From contig NZ_CP113116.1 of assembly GCF_026625985.1 (NCBI RefSeq), positions 4,836,001-4,900,000 of the forward strand: a stretch of DNA of 64,000 bases, in the 5' to 3' direction. A program made the position numbers and the translations under genes. This DNA comes from Mycobacterium sp. Aquia_213 (GTDB lineage: Bacteria; Actinomycetota; Actinomycetes; Mycobacteriales; Mycobacteriaceae). Shown in pieces: positions 53,113 to 60,988 of this stretch (the stretch's first letter is position 1; every line of letters begins with the position of its first letter). The notes below the pieces were generated by a model, which was not told the origin of the DNA, did not search any database, and saw only the letters and a list, made by a program, of their open reading frames with translations.

Positions 53113-53507
53113 CTTCCGATCTGCTGCATCACGGCGCTCATATCGGCGAGGTCCCACACCTCGGCGAACTTGCCGTCTTCGACGCGATAGAGAGTGAACT
53201 CCGAAATGCTCACCCGGCGACCGGTCGCCGCCACTCCTTGGAAGGCGCCGCGATGGGTGCCGGTGACGGTGAAGTGCACCGCGATGTAGTCGTCATCGAC
53301 GACGAGGTGCCGCATGTCCCAATGCCAATCCGGAAATGCCGAGACTATCGGCGCGAATTGCGCCGCCACCGCGGCGGGATCCATCGGAGCATCGTTGACC
53401 TTGATGGTCGGGGTATAGAACGACGCCATGCCATCGAAATCGTGCTCGTTACAGCACTTCAGATAGGCCAAGTACAGGGATCGGTATTCGTCGAGCCGAC
53501 TCACCAC
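53109..53507 (-). CDS. SnoaL/NTF2-like protein
   Basis: The 132-aa cone-fold protein (YLKCCNEHDFDGMASFYTPTIKVNDAPMDPAAVAAQFAPIVSAFPDWHWD, VHFTVTGTHRGAFQGVAATGRRVSISEFTLYRVEDGKFAEVWDLAD) resembles the SnoaL polyketide cyclase and ester-cyclase branch. A catalytic or binding role for a small hydrophobic molecule is possible. A GAGGA site precedes the GTG at 53507. Confidence 0.82.
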   Translation of the reverse strand: MVSRLDEYRSLYLAYLKCCNEHDFDGMASFYTPTIKVNDAPMDPAAVAAQFAPIVSAFPDWHWDMRHLVVDDDYIAVHFTVTGTHRGAFQGVAATGRRVSISEFTLYRVEDGKFAEVWDLADMSAVMQQIGR

Positions 53508-53513
53508 GTGTCC

Positions 53514-53828
53514 TCACCCTCCGGCATCGGCGCGGGCGCGCAACACGGCCCGCCGACGCTCGCCGTCGTCGCCGACGATATGGACGTCAACGTCTGCGAA
53601 CCCCGCAGATCGGAGGGCGTCGACAATCGGGGCGGGATCGCCGACTCCGCTGAACGGCAACGCCGCCGCAATGTCGTCGGAGTAGTGATGCGCTGCCACT
53701 TGCGTGTTCAGGGAGCAGTCGGCGACCAGCGTCCCGCTTGGTTCCTTCTGGTCATACCGTGCGCCCTCTTCTTCCCAGAAGGCGCGGATCGCGCTGTGCG
53801 CGGTTTCCAGGGAAGCTTTCGGCGACAT
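53514..53828 (-). CDS. Small hypothetical protein, possible methyltransferase remnant
   Basis: The 104-aa product is not recognised. Its C-terminal third (ALPFSGVGDPAPIVDALRSAGFADVDVHIVGDD) looks like the final strand-helix of class I methyltransferases, but no SAM-binding motif is present, so it may be a remnant or an unrelated small protein. It lies six bases before the SnoaL-like gene in a compact leftward operon. The ribosome site is weak. Confidence 0.55.
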   Translation of the reverse strand: MSPKASLETAHSAIRAFWEEEGARYDQKEPSGTLVADCSLNTQVAAHHYSDDIAAALPFSGVGDPAPIVDALRSAGFADVDVHIVGDDGERRRAVLRARADAGG

Positions 53829-53855
53829 GGCAATTCAGCCTAGTCCCTGAGACGA

Positions 53856-54773
53856 CTACGCGTCGACGAGCGGCCTGAGCGCCTCACCGACCTTCGTGAC
53901 GACCCCGGGTGTGTAGCCGTGGGTCGGAAGATTGACGATCACCCCGTCGACGCCTATGTCGAGCACTCGGCGTTTGATCTCGTCGGCGACCTGATCGGGC
54001 GTACCGATGACCGCCCGGCCGCCGCGCGCCTCGCCAATGTCGGCGGGTGCGTCGTCGAGCACGACCGTCAGCAGGGTACTGGTCTCCAAAGTTGCCGGGT
54101 CGCGGTTGATTTCGGCACAGCGCTGCCGGAGGACTTCCAGCTTGTGCGGCAGCACATCGATGTCGGCGATCAGGTTGAGGTGGTCGGCGTAGCGGGCCGC
54201 CAACCGGAACGTCTTCTTTTCACCGCTGCCGCCGAGCATGATCGGGATGTGGTCGCGATAGCGGGGCTCGTTGATCGCGCTCTCGGTGTGATACCACTTC
54301 CCGTCGAAGGTGGGCCGCTGCCCGTGCAGCATGGGGATGATGATCTGCAGCGCCTCCTCGAGCTTTTCGAACCGTTCGGTGAACGTGTCGAAGTCGAAGC
54401 CCAGTTGCCGGTGCTCCAGCTCGAACCAGCCGGCTCCAATACCAAGGATGGCCCGCCCCGCACTGACGACGTCCAGCGTCGTGATCGCCTTGGCAAGCAA
54501 GGTCGGGTTGCGATAGGTGTTGCCGGTCACCAGCGTCGAGAGCTGCACCCGCTCGGTAGCCGTGGCCAGCGCGCCCAGCGCGGTGTAGGCCTCCAGCATG
54601 GGTTCGTCGGGTTCACCCAATCCCGGCAATTGATAGAAGTGGTCCATCACCAGGACGGTGTCGAATCCGGCCGCCTCGGCTTCCGCGGCCTGCGCCTTGA
54701 CGGCGGGGAACAGTTCGGCGACGGACGTGCCATAGGAAAAGTTCGGGATCTGCAATCCGAGTCTGATAGTCAC
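53856..54773 (-). CDS. LLM-class F420-dependent oxidoreductase
   Basis: The 305-aa product has the typical F420-type barrel: RLGLQIPNFSYG, GFDTVLVMDHFYQLPG, YTALGALATATERVQLSTLVTGNTYRNPTLLAKAITTLDVVSAGRAILGIGAGWFELEH, and IPIMLGGSGEKKTFRLAARYADHLNL. The substrate is unknown. It is the first gene of the leftward operon 53856-52621. The GTG at 54773 sits unusually close to GGAGGG; no better start was seen. Confidence 0.87.
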   Translation of the reverse strand: MTIRLGLQIPNFSYGTSVAELFPAVKAQAAEAEAAGFDTVLVMDHFYQLPGLGEPDEPMLEAYTALGALATATERVQLSTLVTGNTYRNPTLLAKAITTLDVVSAGRAILGIGAGWFELEHRQLGFDFDTFTERFEKLEEALQIIIPMLHGQRPTFDGKWYHTESAINEPRYRDHIPIMLGGSGEKKTFRLAARYADHLNLIADIDVLPHKLEVLRQRCAEINRDPATLETSTLLTVVLDDAPADIGEARGGRAVIGTPDQVADEIKRRVLDIGVDGVIVNLPTHGYTPGVVTKVGEALRPLVDA

Positions 54774-54865
54774 GCCCTCCTACAACTGCACGGGCGGTAA
54801 TCGCATTCCGATCTGGAGAGATCAATCCAAAGCGAAAACTGCCGGAGGCCCCATAGTGTTTCGCC

Positions 54866-55267
54866 ATGCAGACCGTGTTGTTCACGCTCGGACTGGTCCT
54901 GTTCCTGCTCGGCCTGCTGACCGGGTTTGCCATCCCGGCGTTGAAGAACCCGCGCATGGCGCTGGCGAGCCACCTCGAGGCGGTCCTCAACGGCATGTTC
55001 CTCGTGGTGCTCGGCCTGTTGTGGCCACACATCCACTTGCCCGAGGCGCTGGGCGTCACCGCGGTCGCGCTGATCGTGTACGCCGCCTACGCGAACTGGG
55101 TGGCGTCGCTGCTCGCGGCGGCATGGGGAGCCGGCCGCAAACTCGCGCCGATCGCGACCGGCGACCATCAGGCCTCGGCCGTCAAGGAGTTGATCGTCAG
55201 CTTCTTGTTGGTGTCGCTGTCGGTCGCGATCGTCGCCGGCATCGGAATCGTGATCGCGGGGCTTTGA
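54866..55267 (+). CDS. HabA-like hydroxylaminobenzene mutase-type membrane protein
   Basis: The 133-aa protein has four membrane helices (LFTLGLVLFLLGLLTGFAIP, LNGMFLVVLGLLWP, LGVTAVALIVYAAYANWVASLLAA, LIVSFLLVSLSVAIVAGIGIVIAGL). The segment LKNPRMALASHLEAVLNG resembles the conserved NPRMGL..HLEG motif of hydroxylaminobenzene mutase HabA and relatives. Those enzymes rearrange hydroxylaminoarenes to aminophenols; the function here is inferred from that motif only. Confidence 0.7.
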   Translation: MQTVLFTLGLVLFLLGLLTGFAIPALKNPRMALASHLEAVLNGMFLVVLGLLWPHIHLPEALGVTAVALIVYAAYANWVASLLAAAWGAGRKLAPIATGDHQASAVKELIVSFLLVSLSVAIVAGIGIVIAGL

Positions 55268-55298
55268 TCTTGTTCCGCTCTCCCTAGCCGCTAATCAG

Positions 55299-56039
55299 TC
55301 ACCTGTGCGCGAATTCAGCCAGCTTGGCATCGACCGCCGCATGATCTGGCTCCGCGTATACCTTCCGATCGCGCTTGTTGACCCATATCAGGAACGGGCA
55401 ACTGGCCGCGGGACCGTCCACTGCTCCGAGTTGTTCGATGTGCTTGCCGGTCCTCGCCTCGCGAAGTTCGATGTCGTACTGCACGGCGTAGTAGTCGACC
55501 GTCACGTGATCGCCGTCGTCGGTCTTGAAGTCGCAGGTGCGTGACTTCACCTCGGTTCCGGCCTTATGGGTAAGGCAGGCAACAACATTCACCGACTGAA
55601 AGTCACCGGGACTCACCCGGTAGTCGGCACGGGAGTCGAGCGTCAGTTCGCTCCAGTGGTCCTTCGACACTTGGCTCATCGGGCTCGGCCGGTCGTCCGG
55701 AGTGAACGCGGCGATCTGGTACGGCTTCGCGTACGCGGCGGCGTTACTGATTGATCCGCGATCGCACACCACATCGAATTCCGAGAGAGAGCTGGCTTTC
55801 CTGGTTCCACCGCGCCCGTCGAGACCGTCGCGGGCGATGTCGCGGATCACGAAAAACCCGACTATCGCCGCGGGTATGAGAGCGACGGTCGCCGCGAGCG
55901 CGAGCACGATTATCAGCACGCGATTAGTTTTCCGCGGCGCCGGCGGCGGGTACGGTCCCGGCGGCGGGTAGGGCGGCGGGGGCCATTGCTGCGGGTACTG
56001 CGGTGGTTGCGGCGGCGGCCACTGCTGCGGATAGCTCAT
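55299..56039 (-). CDS. Single-pass membrane protein with proline-rich cytoplasmic N-terminus
   Basis: The 246-aa product begins with a Pro/Gln/Tyr-rich stretch (MSYPQQWPPPQPPQYPQQW and on to residue 40). A transmembrane helix follows (VLIIVLALAATVALIPAAIVGFFVI), then an extracytoplasmic domain with four cysteines that could form disulphides. Many mycobacterial proteins share this layout, some with septum or cell-wall roles; the domain itself is not recognised. The ATG at 56039 follows a G-run upstream. Confidence 0.78.
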   Translation of the reverse strand: MSYPQQWPPPQPPQYPQQWPPPPYPPPGPYPPPAPRKTNRVLIIVLALAATVALIPAAIVGFFVIRDIARDGLDGRGGTRKASSLSEFDVVCDRGSISNAAAYAKPYQIAAFTPDDRPSPMSQVSKDHWSELTLDSRADYRVSPGDFQSVNVVACLTHKAGTEVKSRTCDFKTDDGDHVTVDYYAVQYDIELREARTGKHIEQLGAVDGPAASCPFLIWVNKRDRKVYAEPDHAAVDAKLAEFAHR

Positions 56040-56105
56040 GCTCGTGCCCCCCCACGTCATGGTGCGGCCAGCTTAGCAATGGGCGGCCCCGCAACGCCCG
56101 CAGAC

Positions 56106-56140
56106 GAAAACACCCCCGGCCGCGTGACCGGGGGTGTTTC
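56106..56140 (-). terminator. Strong hairpin terminator after groEL1
   Basis: A 12-base stem (AAACACCCCCGG at 56108-56119 with CCGGGGGTGTTT at 56128-56139) and eight-base loop lie just after the groEL1 stop. On the minus strand the hairpin is followed by a short T run, a classic intrinsic terminator. It could also stop transcripts from the left. Confidence 0.85.
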
Positions 56141-56151
56141 GTACTGCTCGG

Positions 56152-57768
56152 TTAGTGGTGGTGATGACCGTGGCCGTGATCGTCCGCCTCTTCGGCAGGC
56201 TTCTCGACGATCGCCGTCTCGGTGGTCAGCACCATGCGGGCAACGGACGCCGCATTCAGCACAGCCGACCGAGTGACCTTGACCGGGTCGATGACACCGT
56301 CGGCAACCAGGTCGCCGTACTTCAGTGTGGCGGCGTTCAATCCGTGCCCTGCAGGCAGCTCACGGACCTTGTTGATCGCGACCGCACCGTCGAGCCCGGC
56401 GTTGGAGGCGATCCAGTACAGCGGAGCGCTGAGAGCATCGGCGAACACATCGACGCCCGTAACCTCGTCGCCTTTCAGCGACTTACGCAGCTTGTCCAAC
56501 ACCTTGCCGGCCTGGATGAGCGCCGATCCGCCGCCCGTGACGATGCCCTCCTCGACAGCCGCCTTGGCCGCCGAGACCGCGTCCTCGACGCTTTCCTTGC
56601 GCTCCTTGAGCGCGGTCTCGGTGGCAGCTCCGACCTTGATCACGGCCACGCCGCCGGCCAGCTTGGCCACCCGTTCCTGGAGTTTTTCGCGATCCCATTC
56701 GGAATCGCTGTTCTCGATCTCGGCCCGCAGCTGCTTGACGCGCTTTTCCACCGCGTCTTTGGCGCCGCCGCCCTCGACGATGATGGTGTCGTCCTTGCTG
56801 ACCACCACGCGCCGGGCCGAGCCCAGCACATCGATACCCACCTCACGCAACACCAGACCGGCGTCGGGATTGACCACCTGGCCACCCGTCACGATCGCCA
56901 GGTCCTCGAGGAAGGCCTTGCGCCGGTCGCCGAAGAACGGCGACTTGACCGCAACCGCCTTGAGCGTCTTACGAATCGAGTTCACCACCAGCGTCGCCAG
57001 TGCCTCGCCCTCGATGTCCTCGGCGATGATCAGCAGCGGCTTGCTCGACTCGGCGACCTTCTCCAGCACCGGCAGCAGGTCGGGCAGCGAGCTGATCTTC
57101 TCCTGGTGCAGCAGGATCAGCGGGTCATCGAGCACCGCCTCCTGCGAGTCGAAGTCGGTTACGAAGTACGCCGACAAGAAACCCTTGTCGAAGCCGACGC
57201 CCTCGGTGAACTCGAGCTCGGTGTTCAGCGTCGACGATTCTTCGACACTGACGACGCCGTCGGTGCCGACCTTGCTCATCGCCTCGCCGACCAACTCACC
57301 GATCACCTCGTCGCGCGAGGAGACGGTCGCCACCTGGGCGATGCCCTTCTTGCCCTTCACCGGGATGGCCGCCGCCAGCAGCGCCTCGGACACCGCGTCG
57401 GCGGCCTGGCTGATGCCGACGCCCAGCGAGATCGGGTTGGCGCCCGCGGCCACCTGCCGCAGGCCAGCCTTGATCAGCGCTTGGGCCAGGACGGTCGCCG
57501 TGGTGGTGCCGTCTCCGGCTACGTCGTTGGTCTTGGTGGCCACCGACTTCACCAGCTGGGCACCCAGGTTCTCGAACGGGTCTTCCAGGTCAATCTCACG
57601 CGCGACGGTGACGCCGTCGTTGGTGACGGTCGGCCCGCCGAACGCCTTGGCCAACACCACGTGCCGGCCGCGCGGTCCCAGCGTTACGCGCACCGCGTCG
57701 GCGAGCTTGTTCACGCCTGCCTCGATGCCGCGGCGCGCGGTTTCGTCGTACTCAATTAACTTGCTCAT
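56152..57768 (-). CDS. groEL1: 60-kDa chaperonin GroEL1 with His-rich tail
   Basis: The 538-aa product is the chaperonin paralogue linked to groES. It has the conserved ATP-binding segment VAGDGTTTATVLAQ and ends in a histidine-rich tail (DDHGHGHHHH), not the Gly-Met repeat of GroEL2. In mycobacteria GroEL1 assists mycolate synthesis enzymes during biofilm growth and binds metal through the tail. It corresponds to Rv3417c and is the second gene of the groES operon, 82 bases after groES. Confidence 0.98.
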   Translation of the reverse strand: MSKLIEYDETARRGIEAGVNKLADAVRVTLGPRGRHVVLAKAFGGPTVTNDGVTVAREIDLEDPFENLGAQLVKSVATKTNDVAGDGTTTATVLAQALIKAGLRQVAAGANPISLGVGISQAADAVSEALLAAAIPVKGKKGIAQVATVSSRDEVIGELVGEAMSKVGTDGVVSVEESSTLNTELEFTEGVGFDKGFLSAYFVTDFDSQEAVLDDPLILLHQEKISSLPDLLPVLEKVAESSKPLLIIAEDIEGEALATLVVNSIRKTLKAVAVKSPFFGDRRKAFLEDLAIVTGGQVVNPDAGLVLREVGIDVLGSARRVVVSKDDTIIVEGGGAKDAVEKRVKQLRAEIENSDSEWDREKLQERVAKLAGGVAVIKVGAATETALKERKESVEDAVSAAKAAVEEGIVTGGGSALIQAGKVLDKLRKSLKGDEVTGVDVFADALSAPLYWIASNAGLDGAVAINKVRELPAGHGLNAATLKYGDLVADGVIDPVKVTRSAVLNAASVARMVLTTETAIVEKPAEEADDHGHGHHHH

Positions 57769-57788
57769 CAGGCTCCTTTAAACGCATG

Positions 57789-57835
57789 CCGCCCCGGAAA
57801 TCGCCCGCGTTTGCACACGGGGATCGCCGGGGCGG
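57789..57835 (-). promoter_or_regulatory. Hairpin in the groES-groEL1 intercistronic region
   Basis: CCGCCCCGG (57789-57797) pairs perfectly with CCGGGGCGG (57827-57835) around a 29-base loop. It lies 20 bases before groEL1 and after groES, so it may protect or process the mRNA, or attenuate groEL1 relative to groES. Confidence 0.6.
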
Positions 57836-57850
57836 AACACGGTTCTGTAT

Positions 57851-58153
57851 TTACTTGGATACGACGGCCAGCACATCGCGTGCCGACAGGATTAGGTATT
57901 CCTCGCCGTTGTACTTGATCTCGGTGCCGCCGTACTTGCTGTAGATGACGGTGTCACCCTCCGACACGTCGAGCGGGATCCGCTTGTCGCCATCCTCGTC
58001 CCAGCGGCCGGGGCCGACTGCGACGACGGTGCCTTCTTGCGGCTTCTCCTTGGCGGTGTCAGGAATAACCAGACCGGACGCGGTCGTGGTCTCGGCCTCG
58101 TTGGCCTGCACGAGAATCTTGTCCTCGAGTGGCTTGATCTTCACCTTCGCCAC
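57851..58153 (-). CDS. groES: 10-kDa co-chaperonin GroES
   Basis: The 100-aa product has the GroES signature (KVKIKPLEDKILVQANEAETTTASGLVIPDTAKEKPQEGTVVAVGPGRWDEDG) and ends AVVSK. The GTG at 58153 gives the family length and has GGAGGC about eight bases upstream. Longer frames run through the leader and operator. It caps the GroEL rings and is the first gene of the operon under the CIRCE box. Confidence 0.98.
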   Translation of the reverse strand: MAKVKIKPLEDKILVQANEAETTTASGLVIPDTAKEKPQEGTVVAVGPGRWDEDGDKRIPLDVSEGDTVIYSKYGGTEIKYNGEEYLILSARDVLAVVSK

Positions 58154-58321
58154 GATTGGAGCCTCCACTATTTGGATCGGGTCCGGGACGTGCGCCCGGA
58201 CTGCAGTTGGCGGTCGATCCGGGGCTTGCCCGAACCGTCCATTTACCAGATGTTTCGGCATTCGGCCGTGCCCTTGGGCCGTCGTCGCGGGAGCCGACTC
58301 AGGGGATCGTCCGATTGCCAC

Positions 58322-58355
58322 CTAGCACTCTATACACGAGAGTGCTAGCACTCAA
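58322..58355 (-). promoter_or_regulatory. CIRCE operator and promoter of groES-groEL1
   Basis: CTAGCACTC (58322-58330), nine bases, and GAGTGCTAG (58340-58348) form the CIRCE element bound by the heat-shock repressor HrcA. A third half-site TAGCACTC (58346-58353) overlaps the right arm, creating the palindrome GAGTGCTAGCACTC. On the minus strand TTGAGT (58350-58355) and TATAGA (58329-58334) can be -35 and -10 elements, so HrcA would cover the promoter. The leader before groES is about 165 bases. Confidence 0.9.
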
Positions 58356-58393
58356 GACCGCCCCGCTGCTTCTCGCGGATTTATGCTCTGAGC

Positions 58394-59428
58394 TCAGCCG
58401 ACCTGGCCTTTTACCACCGGCAGCCCCGGGTCGCTGGGCACGTCCAGCGGGGAGGGCGCCGCACCGGCGGCCACCAGGTGCGCGGCGAACGACGCGATCA
58501 TCGCGCCATTGTCGGTGCAGAGCCGTGGCCTAGGGATACGCAGCGTCAGGCCCGCCTCGGCGCAGCGCTGGGTGGCCAGCTCCCGAAGCCGGGAGTTGGC
58601 GGCCACTCCCCCGGCGATCAGCAGCGTCTGTACGCCGAGCCCGGTGGCCGCGCGCACCGCCTTGCGCGTCAGCACGTCGGCCACGGCTTCCTGGAATCCG
58701 GCGGCGACGTCAGCCGTAGCAGCGTCGGGATTGCTCTCCACGTAGCGCGCGACGGCGGTCTTGAGGCCGGAGAAACTGAACGTGTGCGGGTCGTCTCGCG
58801 GGCCGGTCATGCCGCGCGGGAACGCTGGGATCTCCGCGGCCTCCCGGCCGCAGGTGCGGGCCAGCTCGTCGAGCACCCGGCCACCCGGATAGCCCAGACC
58901 CAGCAGCCGCGCCACCTTGTCGTAAGCCTCGCCCGCGGCGTCATCGACGGTGCTGCCCAGCTCGAGGATCGGCTCGCCGAGCGAGCGGACATGCAGCAGA
59001 TGCGTGTGCCCGCCCGACACCAGCAACGCCACACACTCGGGCAGCGGCCCATGCTCGTAGACGTCGGCGGCCAGGTGGCCGCCCAGATGGTTCACCGCGT
59101 AGAACGGCACGCCCCACGCTGCCGAATACGCTTTGGCCGCAGCCACTCCCACCAACAACGCGCCGGCCAGCCCGGGCCCGATCGTGGCGGCGACGATGTC
59201 CGGCTTGTCCAATTCGGCGACGTCCAGCGCACGGCGCATGGCCGGACCGAGCGCCTCCAGGTGCGCGCGGGACGCGATTTCGGGGACCACACCGCCGAAC
59301 CGGACATGCTCGTCGACGCTGGACGCCACCTCGTCGGCCAGCAGTGTGACGGTGCCGTCGGCGTCGAGCCGCGCGATGCCGACTCCTGTTTCGTCGCAAG
59401 AGGTTTCGATGGCCAAAATGTTTGTCAT
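58394..59428 (-). CDS. tsaD: tRNA threonylcarbamoyladenosine synthase subunit TsaD
   Basis: The 344-aa ASKHA-fold protein has the family opening ILAIETSCDETGVGI and the metal-binding HxxxH in ASRAHLEAL and NHLGGHLAA. VSGGHTHLL and the C-terminal NGAMIASFAAHL also match. With TsaB and TsaE, both encoded just upstream, it transfers threonylcarbamoyl to A37 of ANN-decoding tRNAs. The ATG overlaps the rimI stop. It corresponds to Rv3419c (formerly gcp). Confidence 0.97.
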   Translation of the reverse strand: MTNILAIETSCDETGVGIARLDADGTVTLLADEVASSVDEHVRFGGVVPEIASRAHLEALGPAMRRALDVAELDKPDIVAATIGPGLAGALLVGVAAAKAYSAAWGVPFYAVNHLGGHLAADVYEHGPLPECVALLVSGGHTHLLHVRSLGEPILELGSTVDDAAGEAYDKVARLLGLGYPGGRVLDELARTCGREAAEIPAFPRGMTGPRDDPHTFSFSGLKTAVARYVESNPDAATADVAAGFQEAVADVLTRKAVRAATGLGVQTLLIAGGVAANSRLRELATQRCAEAGLTLRIPRPRLCTDNGAMIASFAAHLVAAGAAPSPLDVPSDPGLPVVKGQVG

Positions 59429-59892
59429 AGCGCTTCCCGCCGCATCGTATACGCGTCCGCGCCGCTGACTCGGTAGTAGCGCTTGCGCAGGCCGATCTGC
59501 TCGAAACCCACGCTGGCGTAGAGCGCGATGGCCGCCTCGTTGTCGGTGCGGACCTCCAGGTAGACGACACCGCCGTCGGCGAACTCCAGCAGCTCGCCGA
59601 GCAACCGGCGACCGATGCCCCGGCCCTGATATGCGGGGTCGACGCCGATGGTGTGCACCTCGTATTCGAACGGCGGTGTGCGGCCCAACCTGGAGATGCC
59701 CGCGTATCCGACAAGGATGTTTGCGGTGCGCGCGCCCACGTAATGGTTGTGGGCACTGGCCAATTCGCGGTTGAAGGCCGCCGCGGGCCAGGGGTCGTCG
59801 CCGTCGAACAACTGGGCTTCGAGTTGCTCGCAGCGCTGCACGTCGGCGCGGGTCAGGGCGCCGATCGTGACGGGCTCGCTGCAGGCGGTCAT
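59425..59892 (-). CDS. rimI: Ribosomal-protein-alanine N-acetyltransferase RimI
   Basis: The 155-aa GNAT acetyltransferase has the acetyl-CoA motif A (VDPAYQGRGIGRRLLGELL) and motif B (VYLEVRTDNEAAIALYASVGFEQIG). It acetylates the N-terminus of ribosomal protein S18 and perhaps other proteins. It is joined to tsaD and tsaB by four-base overlaps, the usual tsaB-rimI-tsaD arrangement. It corresponds to Rv3420c. Confidence 0.94.
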   Translation of the reverse strand: MTACSEPVTIGALTRADVQRCEQLEAQLFDGDDPWPAAAFNRELASAHNHYVGARTANILVGYAGISRLGRTPPFEYEVHTIGVDPAYQGRGIGRRLLGELLEFADGGVVYLEVRTDNEAAIALYASVGFEQIGLRKRYYRVSGADAYTMRREAL

Positions 59893-60530
59893 GGGCGGGC
59901 CGCCAAGGGCTTGGCGTCGGGCCGACGCAGATACAACGCCACCAACGGCGCGGGACTACCGGACCAGTCGGCCACGGCGGCCACCAGGCCGGCCGGTGTC
60001 GGGTGGACGGGCCCGCAGACCGGCAGGCCGAACAGCGCCGCGTGTTCGGGCGAGCCGGCGACCGCTTGGGCCGCGCCGGGGTCGACGTCGGCCGGGGCGT
60101 TGACCGCCGGACCGTCGGTACGGGCCCCGTCCCGATAGCGGGCCCAGTAGACCTCGCGGCGGCGGGCGTCGGTGACCACCAGGGTGTCGCCGGTGGTCAG
60201 CGCCCCGATGGCGTCCAAGCTGCACACGCCGTGCACCGGGATGCCCAGCGCATGGCCATAGGCGGCGGCCGTGGCCATCCCGGCGCGCAGACCCGTGAAT
60301 GGGCCCGGGCCGCAGCCGACCACGACGGCATCCAGGTCGGCCATCGTCAGCCCGGCATCGGCCAGCGCGGCGAGCACGTTCGGGGTGAGCCGTTCGGCGT
60401 GGGCGCGGGCGCCGACGGTGACCTGCTGAGCAAGCACCGTGCACTCGGCACCGTCGCGGCGGACCACGCCGGCCGTTACGGCCGGGGTGGCGGTGTCCAG
60501 GGCGAGAATCAGGTCCACGAGCGGCCCCAT
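59889..60530 (-). CDS. tsaB: tRNA threonylcarbamoyladenosine complex subunit TsaB
   Basis: The 213-aa product has the TsaB opening LILALDTATPAVTAGV and the GCGPGPFTGLRAGMATAAAYGHALGIPVHGV segment. It is the inactive partner that dimerises with TsaD. The ATG at 60530 is chosen by comparison with the orthologue Rv3421c, overlapping tsaE by 22 bases; a GTG at 60518 is also possible. Confidence 0.93.
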   Translation of the reverse strand: MGPLVDLILALDTATPAVTAGVVRRDGAECTVLAQQVTVGARAHAERLTPNVLAALADAGLTMADLDAVVVGCGPGPFTGLRAGMATAAAYGHALGIPVHGVCSLDAIGALTTGDTLVVTDARRREVYWARYRDGARTDGPAVNAPADVDPGAAQAVAGSPEHAALFGLPVCGPVHPTPAGLVAAVADWSGSPAPLVALYLRRPDAKPLAARP

Positions 60531-60988
60531 GCCCAGGTCGCGATCCGCACGTCGGAGTGGCTGACCCGCTCCAGCCGGATGTCGAGGTGACGTTCGGAGA
60601 GCCGTTCGGCAAGGCCCTCGCCCCACTCCACCACGACGACCGCGTCCTCGAGATCGGTGTCGAGGTCCAGTGAATCGAGTTCGCCGAGCAGGTCGGCACC
60701 CTGGTGGTCGAGCAGCCGGTAGACGTCGACGTGAATCATCGCCGGTGCATCCGCTCGTCGCGGCGGGTGCACCCGGGCCAACACGTACGTCGGTGAGGTG
60801 ACGGGGCCGTCGACGTCCATTGCCCCGGCAATTCCCTTGGCCAACACGGTCTTTCCTGCCCCGAGCGGGCCGGAGAGCACCACGACGTCGCCGGCGCGCA
60901 GCTGCTGGCCCAACTGCGACCCGAGCGCAATCGTGTCCTCGACGCGCTCACAGGTCGCCGTGCCTGATCCGGATCTCAGCTCAGCCAC
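60509..60988 (-). CDS. tsaE: tRNA threonylcarbamoyladenosine complex ATPase TsaE
   Basis: The 159-aa P-loop protein has Walker A GPLGAGKTVLAKGI, the switch TSPTYVLARVHP, and HVDVYRL. It powers turnover of the TsaB-TsaD complex. The GTG at 60988 overlaps the stop of the alpha/beta hydrolase by eight bases. It corresponds to Rv3422c. Confidence 0.95.
   Translation of the reverse strand: MAELRSGSGTATCERVEDTIALGSQLGQQLRAGDVVVLSGPLGAGKTVLAKGIAGAMDVDGPVTSPTYVLARVHPPRRADAPAMIHVDVYRLLDHQGADLLGELDSLDLDTDLEDAVVVVEWGEGLAERLSERHLDIRLERVSHSDVRIATWAWGRSWT

Noticed and set aside
56134..57759. Two overlapping open frames opposite groEL1
   Set aside because: GroEL1 is certain on the minus strand; the plus-strand frames have no motif.
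58340..58356. HspR-type HAIR operator at groES
   Set aside because: The CTTGAGT half is present (minus strand) but the partner ACTCAAG at the correct spacing is not; CIRCE explains the sequence.
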